From: Podocnemis expansa
Taxonomy: Eukaryota; Chordata; Testudines; Podocnemididae
Assembly (NCBI GenBank): GCA_007922195.1
Contig: ML682231.1
Location: 135,606 to 199,605, forward strand
Reading direction: 5' to 3'
DNA: 64,000 nucleotides
The notes beneath the pieces are model-generated. The model saw only the letters and a program-made list of their open reading frames with translations, was not told the origin of the DNA and ran no database searches. A program made the position numbers and the translations under genes. Below, piece after piece: positions 10,429-21,646 of the stretch. Within the stretch, counting starts at the first letter, position 1; each line of letters starts with the position of its first letter.

Positions 10429-12031
10429 TTCAGAACTTGCGTCTATGGAGTAGCACATGACTTAGCAGCTGTGGGGCTGAGTAGCTAGAGGATCAAGTTT
10501 GAGCACACAACACCTTGCTGGGCTTTTAGGTATCCTGGCGTAAATCAATTAATTTGTGTTTAGGCAAGGGCCCTGGGTGCATTTTTACCATAAAGCAGGT
10601 AAACTTAAAAAGAGATATTGGATCCCTGGAATAGCCAAATGAATGAGCAAAAAAAATCTCATGATTTTAAAACCCAACCTAGCCATTGCTTGTAATACTG
10701 CCAGAGCCCTCCCAACACTTCCTGTTCCCTCAGAAGTGACAACAAGCAGTGCCTCACCTTGAGAACACTTTCTCTTTCACTTTGCATTCTCCAGAACCTC
10801 TAAGACCATATCAGGTTTAAGCCAGCTAGCAAGAGAGGGAAAAACTTTATAATCCTCATCAAGAAACAGAGCAACTCTGTTATTTTCCCAGAATCCGCAG
10901 CTTGATGTTTGGTTCCCTCTCTCTCTTCTATAAGGGAGTAACCTCCCCCTTTCCTCAGCTGTCTTTAAGGTGCATGCAAGTCTCAGATGCAGCTAATAAG
11001 CTGGGAGTATACCCTTGCATGTACTTCCAGAACCGCTATGCTGTTGTGACCCACTAAGATTTCATTATGAGGCAGGGACATAAATAGGGTGTGGTGTGCG
11101 GGGCTTTGAGCAGCTTCATTCACCACATGATGTGAAGGCGCATTCCATGCGCTGCTTGGTCCAAGTGTGCCCCAGGCTCCAAAATACCAAGTTCCACTTC
11201 CAGGACTGTTATGAGGGCTGCCCTAAAAAAGGGGCAGGAGGAGGACTATAGAAGGTGTTCAACGGAGAGGGTAAAAAGACTAGTATAGCATTTCACTTAT
11301 GTACTTTGGTATCTTTACGCTGATGTGTTACAAGACTGTGTTACCAGGGCATCTAGGATTCAGAACCAGAACCTTAAGCCACTAAACATTTCCTAGAATA
11401 ATTAAAATGCACCTTCTGTTTACAGCAAGAGGACTTGTTTCCAGGGTAGTCCAGTGTGCTTTCTGTCACCCCACCCCCTTTTTTTAAAGACTACTCTGTT
11501 AAAAATAGCTCATGCATTGTTTTGGAACATACAGTGCTTTGCTTTCAACTGTAACTCTGTTTTAAAGCTGCAATGTGATTGGCCATGACCCTGGACAGTA
11601 GGAAAATCAGGACCTTTGCATGTGGCATAGAGAAGAGATTGAGGTTCAATCTTGTAAAGAAAACCAGCTAAACATTTATGGGATTGCAAGAAACAGCATA
11701 TTCCTCTGTACCCATGTGCTCCTGGGTGGATTCCAAGATATTAATAGCAAGAGTGACAGGGCTGTATATTATATTGTTATTTCCTACTTGGAGAGAACAG
11801 AATGTTAGATTGTGAGAATATGCCATGGAAACTATGTGACTTGGCTGCACTGTTACATTTTATTTACTCCTTAAATTTTTCTGTTCTTTTATGCTTTTGC
11901 AATCACTTAAAAAGGATTCACTTTTCACTCAAGAGGAGGAAAATAGAAATTTTATAGACCATGTCAATCAATATTTTGCCTTTTATCAGTTACAGAAGCA
12001 TATGGTATGTTAGGTGAAGGATTAAAACTTG
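10429..12031. other. Unassigned intervening DNA
   Basis: No recognisable exon, RNA gene or repeat boundary is seen. Short frames (for example 11620-11808) carry no motif. Confidence 0.4.
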
Positions 12032-12447
12032 TGTAACCCTTCTGCCAGGGCAGGCTGGCAGAACAAGGGCTGGCTTTTATACCTAGGGGTTTCCCAATAA
12101 TGTAGCACCACCAACTGGCTTGAACCCCCACCCAGACTTCTGGGAAATCCTACACTGTTCCCTGGGCATCCCAAAGGGGTAAGGCTTCCCCACTCGCAAG
12201 CACGAATCTGAGTGCAGTAAACAAAGCTTTTAATAGTAGGAAAACAGAATGTAAAAGAGCAAATAACAGAAATCAGCACTGATCTAGAAAATCACTACAG
12301 AGCAAAGTTCCCAACAACCCACACCGCATAACAGAACATACAAGACTTAATGGAAAAACCGGCACTGATCTGGAGAATTAGTGCTAGCTAGGCTCCTAAC
12401 CAACCCTAGAGTATGTAGGGAGCATCTTTCATGGCAGCTGTCTGCCG

Positions 12448-12715
12448 GTGCCAACCACTGGTCACTCATTCCATCCACTAGTACCATCTGCTAGCTCTGC
12501 CTGCTGTCCACTGGCTCTGCTCACCAGTCACTCATGCTGCCCAGCTTGCCGCTGGCTGCTCTCACCGTCTGCTGGCTCCACCCACTGTCCACTGGCTCCA
12601 CCCACCAGTCACTCACAGCACCCAGCTCACAGCTAGCTGCTCTCACCATCCATTGGCTCCGCCTGCTGTCAGCCAGCTCCACCCACCAGTCACTCATGCC
12701 ACCCAGCTCACCTTC
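12448..12715. repeat. Tandem array inside the LTR-like repeat
   Basis: Repeated words CCACTGGCTCCACCCAC, CCAGTCACTCA and CTGCTCTCACCRTC recur three to four times in units of about 60-95 bases. The sister copy near 28470-28530 has only about one unit, so this is an expansion specific to copy 1. It produces long spurious open frames. Confidence 0.7.
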
Positions 12716-12782
12716 AGTAATTTCAGCTAAGAGAGAGTTTGCTTCTCTCCCTAGTGATTCTACCTCTTCACTTCAAGTAGCT

Positions 12783-12902
12783 GCAAGCAGGTCTCTCTAT
12801 CTGAATGACAAAGGCCTCAGAAAAAGCCTAGCCATAGCTATTGCAAGCAGGTATCTCTATCTGAATGACAAAGGCCTCAGAAGAAGCCTAGTCATAAGTA
12901 TC
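12783..12902. repeat. Direct duplication, 60-bp period, two copies
   Basis: GCAAGCAGG starts at 12783 and again at 12843, and the two 60-base units differ at only a few positions (shared word TATCTGAATGACAAAGGCCT). The duplication is absent from the sister copy at 28 kb. Confidence 0.85.
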
Positions 12903-12929
12903 ATTAGACAGGAGAAACAATAGGAGAAA

Positions 12930-14279
12930 AGGCAGCTATCTTGGGCAGTCGGCCAGGGCTGGGGCTGGAGGAAGGAGGGGACCCTGGCATCTGGAGTGGC
13001 CAAGTAGGGGAGTCCTGGGGGGGGGTCAGCCTGGATATTGAGGGGGGATTCAGAGAGGCCAGGGAAGCGGCAGCAGGGACTGCGGGTTGGGGAGGGGGTT
13101 GGGGAGTTGGGGAAAGTGATGAGATGGATGAGAGGGCTGGGGGGGGGTTCAGGGAGGCCAGGGAAGGGGCTTCAGGGCTCGGGCATTTGGGGGAGGGGTC
13201 AGAGAGTCTGGAGAAAGTGGCAGGAGGACCCAGAGTTTTTGGGGAGCCCAGGGAAGCAGCAACAGGGACTGGGGATTGGGGGGGGGTGCCTGGCAGGCTG
13301 GAAAGAGCAGCAGCAGGGGTTGGGGGTTGAGGGGGAAAGGGTGTTGGGGAACAGGGGAGCAACAGCAGGGAACTGAGAAGGGAGTGGGGGGTGGCAGTGA
13401 TGAGCCAGCAGGGCAGCAATGGGGAGGGACAGAGCAAGGGGCAGCAATGAGGAAGGGGCGGAGTAGGGGGAAGGGGTAGAGAAAGGGGGCAGCAGTGAGG
13501 AGCCAGGGGCAGCAGGGGGGAAGGGGCAGAGCAGGGGGGCAGAGCAGTGGGTAGCAGGAGGAGCAGAGAGCAGTAGTGAGGGAAGGTCAGAGCAGGGGGC
13601 AGCAGTGAGGAAAGGGGGGAGAAAGGGGCAGCAGGAGGAGCAGGGGAGCAACAGCAGGAAACTGAGAAGTGAGCAGGGGGGTAGCAGTGAGGAAAGATCA
13701 GAGCAAGTGGGAGCAGGGAGTCAACAGTGAGGAAAGGGTGGCACAGGGGGCAGCCGCAGGAAACTGAGAAGTGAGCAGGGGTGTAGCAGTGAGGAAAGGT
13801 CAGAGCAGAGGGCAGCAGGGGTGACAGCAGTGATGAAAGGGCAGAGCAGGTGGGAGCACGGGGGCAACAGTGAGGAAGGGGCAGCACAGGGGGCAACAGC
13901 AGGAAACTGAGAAGGGAACAGGGGGCATCAGTGAGGAAAGGGCAGAGCAGGGGGCAACAGCAGGAAACTGAGAAGTGTGGAAAGGGCAGAGCAGGGGGGC
14001 AGCAGGGGTGACAGCAGTGAGGAAAAGGCAGAGGAGGACAGGAGTGAGGAAGGGACAGCAGGGGGGCAAGGGAAAAGCAGCAGCAGCAGATTTTGGGGTA
14101 GGGAAGCTGTCAAACTCCAGAGGAAGCCAGCAGCAGTGGGTTGGGGGTTAGGGGCCAAGGCCAAAAGGGGACCTCGGCTTATACCTGGGTCACCAATTTT
14201 AGCTTCTTTTTGGGGGCTCAGAATCGGGGGGGGGGGTTGGCTTATGCCCGGATTGGCTTATACCCGAGTATATACAGTA
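12930..14279. mobile_element. Purine-rich element with minisatellite body
   Basis: The body (about 13380-14090) is a degenerate array of GGCAGCAGTGAGGAAAGG and CAGAGCAGGGGG words with almost no pyrimidine-rich units on the plus strand. The right edge reads GGCTTATACCCGAGTATATA and ends CAGTA at 14279, a terminus recognised from interspersed vertebrate repeats. Its left partner was not found. The 330-residue minus-strand frame (13896-12904) is Pro/Leu/Ser low complexity caused by this composition. Confidence 0.5.
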
Positions 14280-14664
14280 AATAAGTTTTATGCCTAAAAA
14301 GACGTCAAATACTTTGAAGAGCCTGCTCTAGAAACCAAGGCAAAAACAGAACATCTTTATTTGAGTGTTACAACCTACCTATATGATCATCAGTCTGTTA
14401 TGAGTAGGCCCAAAATGTGCCAAGTGCTTCCAAGCCAAGTGGGTCTGGGGTAGGTCTAGTCATGGTCCTTACTTTGTATCTCCAGGGCACAGTCCCAGGT
14501 TGAAATCTTTTTCTGAGCCCTGCCTTGGGTTATAGGCCTCTGCAGCCCTGCTGCCCTAGAACTTGGAGCCAGTTACTCAGAAAAAAGAAATGCCCTAGTT
14601 TCCTATGCACATTACATTAGCTGATGGATAATAATATTTTATACCAATACAACTAAATCACAAT
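14280..14664. other. Unassigned DNA between elements
   Basis: No motif, exon or repeat end is recognised. Confidence 0.4.
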
Positions 14665-15076
14665 GGCTATGTCTACACTACTGGGCTTGGTTAAGCTGGC
14701 TTAATAAAGTCCGCTTAAAGTATACTTTATTAAGCCAGTTTAGCACATCCACACTCAAAATGCCAGGAGACTGACCACATCCACACTGGCAGCTGCTAGG
14801 TTGCCCTAGGAGTGGTGCATTGTGGGTACCTGGCCCACTGGATACCACAGCAGAGGTGCCCCTCTCTTCCAGCCACTGCTTTACTACAGGAAGTGAGTGA
14901 CCACACCACCCTCCATACTGTGTGTGGCAACAGGGAGCCCAAGGAGGTCAGGGAGCCTGATGTAGCCCAGCTATGTGCCAGTGCAGCACCCCACACCTTC
15001 CCTGTGTTGCCCTGACTCCTCTGGCTCTGGAACAGGTGCTGCAGGGCAACTGCCAGCACAGGGGCAGGGTGCAGCA

Positions 15077-15450
15077 GTAGTTAAGACTTAAACAACAGGA
15101 AACAGCACATAGAGGAAGGTGAAGTCAAATCACATGTTACAATGGGGAAAAAAATACGTAGTCAGGATTTAATCCTGCTTTCACACAATTTAATTTAAAA
15201 GAAATAGCAACTTTCTTTCTTTCCATCTGCTATTTCCCAGTGTTCAAATCTTAACAACTGCTTTGATTTGCTGTTTGACTGTGACCTGATCCTATGTCTT
15301 ACACTCCCCTGCATTTACTTCCTACCATTCTGTAAATTCCCCCATCTTCAAACTGATGAAGTAGGATTTTTCTCCCATGAAAGCTCATCTAATAAACAAA
15401 TTTGTTAGTCTTAAACAGTGCCTCTGGACTCCTTGTTCGTTTTACAACAA
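15077..15450 (+). mobile_element. Penelope-like element copy nested in MITE 1
   Basis: The two halves are inverted around about 15205: AACAGGAAACAGCACATAGA on the left and, inverted on the right, text near GTTCAAATCTTAACAACTGC. The tail GCATTTACTTCC...TTTGTTAGTCTTAAACAGTG matches the other copies. It contains an unbroken CTGATGA plus GAAA pair (15353-15359 and 15379-15382). Confidence 0.7.
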
Positions 15451-15464
15451 TATCACGGGGGTCC

Positions 15465-15835
15465 TTTGAGAAGGGGAGACCCACAGAGTTGGTCAGAGAG
15501 GGGGAGAGACAAGCAGGGTCAGGCTGAAAAGGGCAAGGGGGAGACACTGAGGACTGGGCTGAGATGGGCAAGGAGGGAGACCCACAAGTTTGGGCAGAGA
15601 AGGGGGAGACACGGACGATTGGGCTGAGAAGAGCAAGGGGAGACAAGCAAGTTTGGGTAGAGAAGGGGGAGACACGCAGGGTTGGGCAGAGAAGGGCAAG
15701 GGGGGCACAGATTTGGGCAAAGAAGGAGTGAGACAGCCAGACTGGGCTGAAAATGGGGGAGACATGCGGGGTTGGGCAAAGAACGGGGGAAACATGCAGA
15801 GTGGGCTGAGAATGGGGGAAATACCAGGTCAGGCT
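15465..15835. repeat. Purine-rich minisatellite
   Basis: Words such as TTGGGCAGAGAAGGGGGAGA and GACACGCAGG recur about ten times with spacing of roughly 28-45 bases. The plus strand is strongly purine-biased. The overlapping frames on both strands are artefacts of this. Confidence 0.75.
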
Positions 15836-16177
15836 GTGATGCCCGTTCTGGCTCAGAACAGGGAAGATCAGTCAGGGAACATGGGGAATTTGGCCATGGT
15901 CCACACAGCTGGGAACGCTCCCAGCTGTGTTGTGCCTTCTAGCCAGCCTCTATCCCCATGTTTTCTGTGGTTGGGAGGCCAATTAAGTCGACTTAAGGCA
16001 ACTTCTCCTCCACATTGCCTTCAGTCGACTTAATAAAGTCAACTTAACTGTAAAGTCGACTTTATAAGCGGAAGTAATAAAGTTGACTTTATTGCCCAGC
16101 AATGTAGTCAGGGCTTTGTTTAAGTCAACTTAAAGGCCCTTAAGGTGACTTAAACACACAGTGTAGACATACCCAAT

Positions 16178-16968
16178 GGCTATGTGTATACTATAGGACT
16201 CAGTTAAGTTGGCTTAACAAAGTGGACTTAAAGGCTATATCCACACTGAAGGGCTCTGCAAAGTTGACTTTATTAAGTCTTTATTAAGTCAACTTAACAA
16301 AGCCTACAGTGTAGTCGACTCTGTCTACAATGCGTTAAGTTGACTTAATAAAGTTGAGTTTAACACTTAAGTTGACTTTAAGGCAGGGGACAGCAAACTT
16401 TTCTGACTCCCATGCCAGCCCTGCCCACCGCACCCTCAGTGGGTGTTGGGGGGTGGAACCAAAAGGGGGCAGGGCCAGGCCTCCAGTTTGGGGCGAGGGC
16501 CAGCACCCACCCCCAACAGTGGCAGGTGGCTTTTGTAGGTCAGCTCCCATCCCTGGCAGTGGCGGGTTGCCTCGTCGGGGTTGGGGCCAGTGCCCGCCCC
16601 CAGCAGCGGCAGTTCCCAGCCCGCCCTGCTCCCCTCTAGCCCTACCCAGCAGGGGCGGGGCCATCAGGGGCCAGGAGCTGTGCACCACAGCTTCTTTGTC
16701 CCTTCTGGCCACACTCCCCATTGGGGAAGTGCAGCCAGTAGGGGTCTAGGGGACTGAGGCCAGCAGGGGAGCCTAACTGGCTCTGGGTGCCACTCAGGCT
16801 CAGCCCCCCATGCCATTTCTGCCAACCCCGACTTTAAGGGCTGGAGTTATTAAGTTGACTTAAGCAGGTGCTTAAGTCGGCTTAAGAAAAGCCCAATGTC
16901 GACATGGCTTTCCTTAAGTTGACTTAAGGAAGGTTAAGTCAACTTAAGGCTCCAGTGTAGACATACCC
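16178..16968. mobile_element. Harbinger-type MITE 2 of a tandem pair
   Basis: It starts GGCTATGTGTATACT and ends AGTGTAGACATACCC, flanked by AAT (16175-16177 and 16969-16971). It shares the middle AAT with MITE 1, so one element inserted into the target duplication of the other, or the unit duplicated. It contains TTAAGTTGACTTAA dyads and a nested hAT. Confidence 0.75.
16384..16831. mobile_element. hAT-like element nested in MITE 2
   Basis: It starts CAGGGGACAGCAAACTTTT and ends near GGCAACCCCGA in inverted relation. It is flanked by exact CTTTAAGG (16376-16383 and 16832-16839), an 8-bp target duplication typical of hAT. The interior is GC-rich and noncoding. Confidence 0.65.
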
Positions 16969-17040
16969 AATGATTTTTACAGGATATTCAATCAATGTAA
17001 GGAAATATTAGAACGGTTACCATTTGTTAAATGTGATAAT

Positions 17041-17640
17041 GTTGTTTAGGTGTGCTACTGGGTTACAATCCCCAGGCAGATTAGTTTCAGCCATGATGGC
17101 TCAGCCATATAGTGAGCCCAGGTAGAGAAGCAAGGGCTGTGCCTAGGCATCACCAGGACATGTCGAGACATGCCTGTGGTCGGGGGACTGCACTTGCTTT
17201 TCCCAGCCCATATGTGAGCTTGTGTTTGATTCAAGCCACATGGCAGACCTGAGACTATAAAAAGCAGCTGCACCATCTCCATCTTGTCTTCATTCCTGCT
17301 TCCTACCTATCTCTGGATCAACTATTCTACATCTGAAGCTGTGAAATGAAGGACTGAGACCCATCCAGGTACTGGATGTCCCCTAAAGAACTGTATAAGC
17401 CCTCAAACTCCAAAATCCTGCTAAGAATCTGATATACATAGATTTTTGAAATCATTTGTGGGTATCCAGTTGCTTTGGCCATTTAACACCTCTCATTTGT
17501 TTCTTTCCTTTTATAATAAACCTTTAGTTTTAGTTACTAAAGGATTGGCTGGCAACATGATATTTTGGGTAAGATCCAAATCTGTTTTGATCTGGTAATG
17601 TGGCTGATTCTCTGGGGGGTCAGGAGAATGTTTTTAGAAA
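17041..17640 (+). mobile_element. LTR-like repeat with TATA box and poly(A) signal
   Basis: TATAAAA lies at 17256-17262 and AATAAA at 17515-17520, a spacing usual for an LTR. The text after it (AAAGGATTGGCTGGCAACAT) resembles a repeat I associate with turtle genomes. Boundaries are uncertain and no target duplication was seen. Confidence 0.4.
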
Positions 17641-18803
17641 AGGGAATAGATGATTTTAAATAACTTACTTCTTTACTGAACGTACTTGCTGATTGGGAGC
17701 CAGAGACTAAAATGAAATATAGGGGACTGCGTATTTTTTGTTGTAACTTCCTGATAACAAATGTGGGACTTCAGGAACACTGTTGGAGAAATCTAATTTC
17801 AGTGTTTCTCACAGATTTGGTGGGTATCTGCTCTCCTTTTGCAGTTTGCCCTGACACTGGCATTTTTCAAACGAGCTACCCTAGGCACAGATAGATCAAA
17901 CACAGTCATTCAGAATTTCAGCTAGCTGTGCATATTCCGGCTTGTAGTTCAAAGCTTTTAGGGACCACATGGTGGGAACAAAGATTTAGACAATTTCTAA
18001 CTAAAGGTGTTTTACTCTCAAAAAGCACTAGTGTTGTTGACAAGTGTTTAAAAAGCAGACAGACTACTATGAAACTAAGTTTTCTTTAAGAATTCTAGAG
18101 GCTTTTCTTCATAGGCGGGTGTTACACTTTACACATAAATTCTAGAGCCTTCTAAATGACCTGAGGCCTAGTCTATACTGCTATGCTTTGTCAATGAGAG
18201 ATATGCAATCTGCACACTATAGAATGTGTATCTCCCTTCAACTTACTGACCTCTTACTGTGTCATCGTCACTCAGCTGCATCAACAGGAAATGCTCTCCC
18301 TTCGATGCAGCATTATCTTTTTTGGGGTTGTGGAGTTACTGCCTCAAAGGGAGAGCAATTCCAGTATCGAGTGAGCAGATCTATACTGGCCACTAAATTG
18401 ATCCTGCTGTGGTGATCCATGAAGACCGATGCAGCATTTTCAGTACAGACCAGCTCTGATATTACCTTGTTTTAGTGTAATTTGTTTGGAGTGTATGGAT
18501 GTGACCACACATGCCTCAGTTTGTGACTGCCTTTTGTTTTGCTTAGCCAAAATACAAGACCTTAGACTGGCACAGAGGAAGCACTGTAGGCCTAGTCAAT
18601 ACCTGTTCTGGGTCAACAGCAGATATGCAATCTATGTACTATAGAATTTGTAAATTCCATCAAATTACTTACCCCCATATAGACAGGAGGCCTGTGATTT
18701 TGATTTTTTTGTTTGTTTGTTTTTATACCCCTGTAACTAGCTAAGTGATAAGCATATACTTAAAAATTATAGGCTTTTATAGGCAGGCCTGAATAGTCTA
18801 GCA
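17641..18803. other. Mostly unassigned DNA with a diverged MITE-like duplication
   Basis: Two related blocks, each with AGATATGCAATCT and ACTATAGAAT, lie at about 18170-18260 and 18590-18670. Both follow GGCCTAGTC words, suggesting a second MITE family. No full boundaries are resolved. Confidence 0.4.
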
Positions 18804-19845
18804 GGCTATATCTACATTAGCCAAACTTAGTTCAGACTTGCAAGTCAGAACTAACAAGTTTGAGTTTAGTTCAAACTAGCTGTGGGTTAGCTTGAACTAA
18901 CCGGGAACTTTTTAGTTCAAACTAAACGCGTGCTCTAGTTCAAACTAATGCTTAGTTCGAACTAGAACATGCAGTTAGTTCGAACTAGTGGCTTAGTTTG
19001 AGTTTCTTAAATTCTATCTAAGCCTTAGTTCAGGTCTTGCCCATGCTTAGGTCGAACTAAAGTTTCAACTAAGGTTGTTAGTCCAAACTAAGCCTGGTAA
19101 TAACTAATTCAGACTAAGCTTTCCCTAGTCCAAACTAAGAAATTTTTTAGTTCAGACTAGGCAAAGCATAGTGCGCACAGGGGCCAATGGCATACTGGGC
19201 TGCATCAGAAGAAGCATTACCAGCAGATCGAGGGATGTGATCATTCCCCTCTATTCGGCACTGGTGAGGCCGCATCTGGAATACTGTGTCCAGTTTTTGG
19301 CTCCCCACTACAAAAAGGATGTGGACAAATTAGAAAGAGTCCAGCGGAGGGCAACAAAAATGATCAAGGGGTTGGAGCACAAGCCCTATGAAGAAAGACT
19401 GAAGGAACTAGGCTTATTTAGCCTGCAGAAGAGAAGACTGAGGGGGGATTTGACAGCAACCTTCAACTACTTGAAGGGTTGCTCCAAGGAGGATGGAGCT
19501 CAACTGTTCTCAGTAGTAACAGAGGCTAGAACGAGGAACAATGGTTTCAAGTAGCAGCTAGGGAGGTTGAGGCTGGATATTAGGGAAAACTTTCTTACTA
19601 GGAGGGTGGTAAAGCATTGGAATGGGCTACCTAGGGAGGTGGTGGAATCTCTGTCTTTGGAGATGTTTAAGGCCTGGGTGGATAAAACTCTAGCTGGAAT
19701 AATTTAGTGGGAATTATCCTGCTTTTTTTTGGCAGAGGGTTGGACTAGATGACCTCATGAGGTCCCTTCCAACTCTATGATTCTATGAAATTAGTCTGGG
19801 CTAAGCCTGCTTAGTCCAGACTAATTTGCCAGTGTAGACATTGCC
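18804..19845. mobile_element. Harbinger-type MITE split by CR1
   Basis: It starts GGCTATATCTACATTAG and ends AGTGTAGACATTGCC. The flanking triplets GCA and ACA are imperfect. The inner DNA is an array of TAGTTCGAACTA and TAGTTCAAACTA dyads. A CR1 fragment occupies 19172-19788, so the MITE was here first. Confidence 0.75.
19172..19788 (+). mobile_element. CR1 LINE 3' fragment (5' truncated)
   Basis: It encodes the C-terminal end of CR1 ORF2: [38 protein letters not shown] and [15 protein letters not shown]. The 3' end is GGTTGGACTAGATGACCTCA followed by the short ATTCTATGA terminal motif, diagnostic of CR1. The frame (19171-19554) stops at TAG after FK, and downstream codons remain recognisable. 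It is a dead, 5'-truncated copy. Confidence 0.9.
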
Positions 19846-21646
19846 ACACAGATTTAATGATGAACTAGATTAAACCCAGAGTAAAAAATATCAGTTTATT
19901 TCTGCTTTTGAGTGGAAAGTTAATCTCTTTAAAAGTGATTCTGTTAAAACAATTTGGGTGATGGGTGTCCAAATTCAAGAAGAGAGGAAGTGGAGAAAAA
20001 CTGGTCATATTAAATATACATTAGGGAAGAATATAGTTAGTGCGGGCTTTTGGGGGGGTATAATAGCTAAAAATGGAGTGAATTAACTGACATGTTAGTG
20101 CTGCTTTTGGGTGATACAACTTTTGACCACCAACACTGAAATCTAAAAGCAGCATCTCTGCCACTTGAGTTAAAGCAACAGCTACACTAACTTTTAATAT
20201 TTATCTTCTCTGTGGTGCATGCATTGGTAGCAAGGGAGTGACAATGATTTTGTTTACTGACCACTATAGTTTACATTTCTGGGATGCTGCCATTTGCAAA
20301 GCAGTTGTTATTTCATTACGTAGATTCTTGCCACACCTTGAAGAGGCAATATACACCATATTCGCTAATGGAGACTTGACATTTGGTTCTATTTTGTTCC
20401 ATTTTTTTCTCATGAACTACATAGAATTAATTCAGATTAAAGGTATGTAACAAAACATAACTCTCTAAATTCATCTCATGTCTAGGCAAGCAGGATTATG
20501 GTATTGGTTTCTGATGAGTTTACAAAAGCAAAATAATGGTGGCTAAGAAATCAGGAGCTAGTGTAGGTACTGGAAGTAATAAGGTACTGTCATATCATTA
20601 ATATCACTGCATTAGCAACCAGAAACTTGATTTAAAAATATATTTTTCCTTTAAACCTAGATATGGATACTTTTTACATTTGAACATGTGGGGCCCTATT
20701 TTGAGTGAAGTTATCACTGAACTAAAAAATATTTGTGTACCCTTTACACATGGAACCTTGTGTCTAAACAGATATGTGAATGCACAAAAATGCCGATTTG
20801 TGGGCACAAATACAGTTTTTGTGAATGTCCTATTGCTCTTTCCCCTCTAGAACTATAAAACTGAGCCTTTGCTCTGTGCCTGACTGATTTTAAGGCACAT
20901 AAGTTTTGTTTTGTTTTTTTTAAATGGTGTTTTATAGGTCCTCTTTTACAACCACAGAGTCTCATTCTTGAGCACAGAAGAAGATTACAGATTTTTAGGT
21001 TTTCATATTCCTGGACCAGTCACTTGAGTCTTTTATTATGATTGTACTTACTCCCACTGTGAAGACACCCTGAGGTGCCCCCTATGCACAAGGTATTTAA
21101 CAAGTGATGCATTTACATTGCCTGTAAAGCTATTCCACTAAAAATACACTATTTTGCTATTTGAATTAGCTTTGGCCCCAAGTGATGCTGTTGAAGCTGA
21201 ATTCCCCCAACAGGTGAAGCAGTTCACATATGATAGTCTTCAGACTTTTCAGTAGAGTGACAGGCCAAAGAATAGATGTTCAAAGCTGCTTATGGGTACA
21301 TCTGCATGACATATTAAACCAGGCTCTGCAGACCCACTGCCAAGCTCGCAGCTGAGTGCTCACACCACATTGCTATACCCATGCCAGTGCCTCTACTCTG
21401 AGCTATTCAGGAATGAGTCAGATGCTGTGGTTTTGGGGGCATGAATTTCAGAGTTCTTAGTCCCCTTGTACCTGTAGCTACCCTAAGTGCATGGTGTTTT
21501 GTGGGCTACTTCACCTATCCATCCTGCTGCACTTGACCAGAAGTGCTGTTAGACAACAAACACATCCACCTGGCCCATTTAGGGGGCATATGTACTCCCT
21601 GCAATCAAAGCCAGAATCATGAGTCTAGAACTGGTAGAAGATCTTT
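19846..21646. other. Unassigned intervening DNA
   Basis: No exon or repeat boundary is seen until about 21290, where GGGTACATCTGCATGACAT resembles a diverged MITE start that may run to the CR1 at 21647. Confidence 0.4.

Larger units (their letters stand above)
12032..12910 (-). mobile_element. LTR-like interspersed repeat, copy 1
   Basis: The minus strand starts TGTCTAATGATAC and ends GAAGGGTTACA, giving TG...CA ends. The same family lies on the plus strand at 28311-28926, sharing blocks such as CACTGATCTGGAGA (reverse complement) and the GAGTGACCAGTGGGTGGAGC word. Copy 1 is longer because of two internal tandem expansions. No clear target duplication is seen, so a solo LTR is likely but unproved. 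Confidence 0.5.
14665..16174. mobile_element. Harbinger-type MITE 1 of a tandem pair
   Basis: It starts GGCTATGTCTACACT and ends GTGTAGACATACCC, with 3-bp AAT on each side (14662-14664 and 16175-16177). The 3-bp duplication and terminus fit PIF/Harbinger MITEs, a type known from crocodilians and turtles. The inner sequence is rich in TTAAGTCGACTTAA-like dyads. The 1510-bp length comes from nested material: a Penelope copy (15077-15450) and a minisatellite (15465-15835). Confidence 0.75.

Noticed and set aside
12904..13896. 330-codon minus-strand open frame
   Set aside because: It is Pro/Leu/Ser low complexity produced by a purine-rich minisatellite on the other strand, with no domain or splice context.
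13380..14090. CRISPR-like repeated array
   Set aside because: Units are contiguous and drift gradually, there are no unique spacers of even length, and the DNA is vertebrate.
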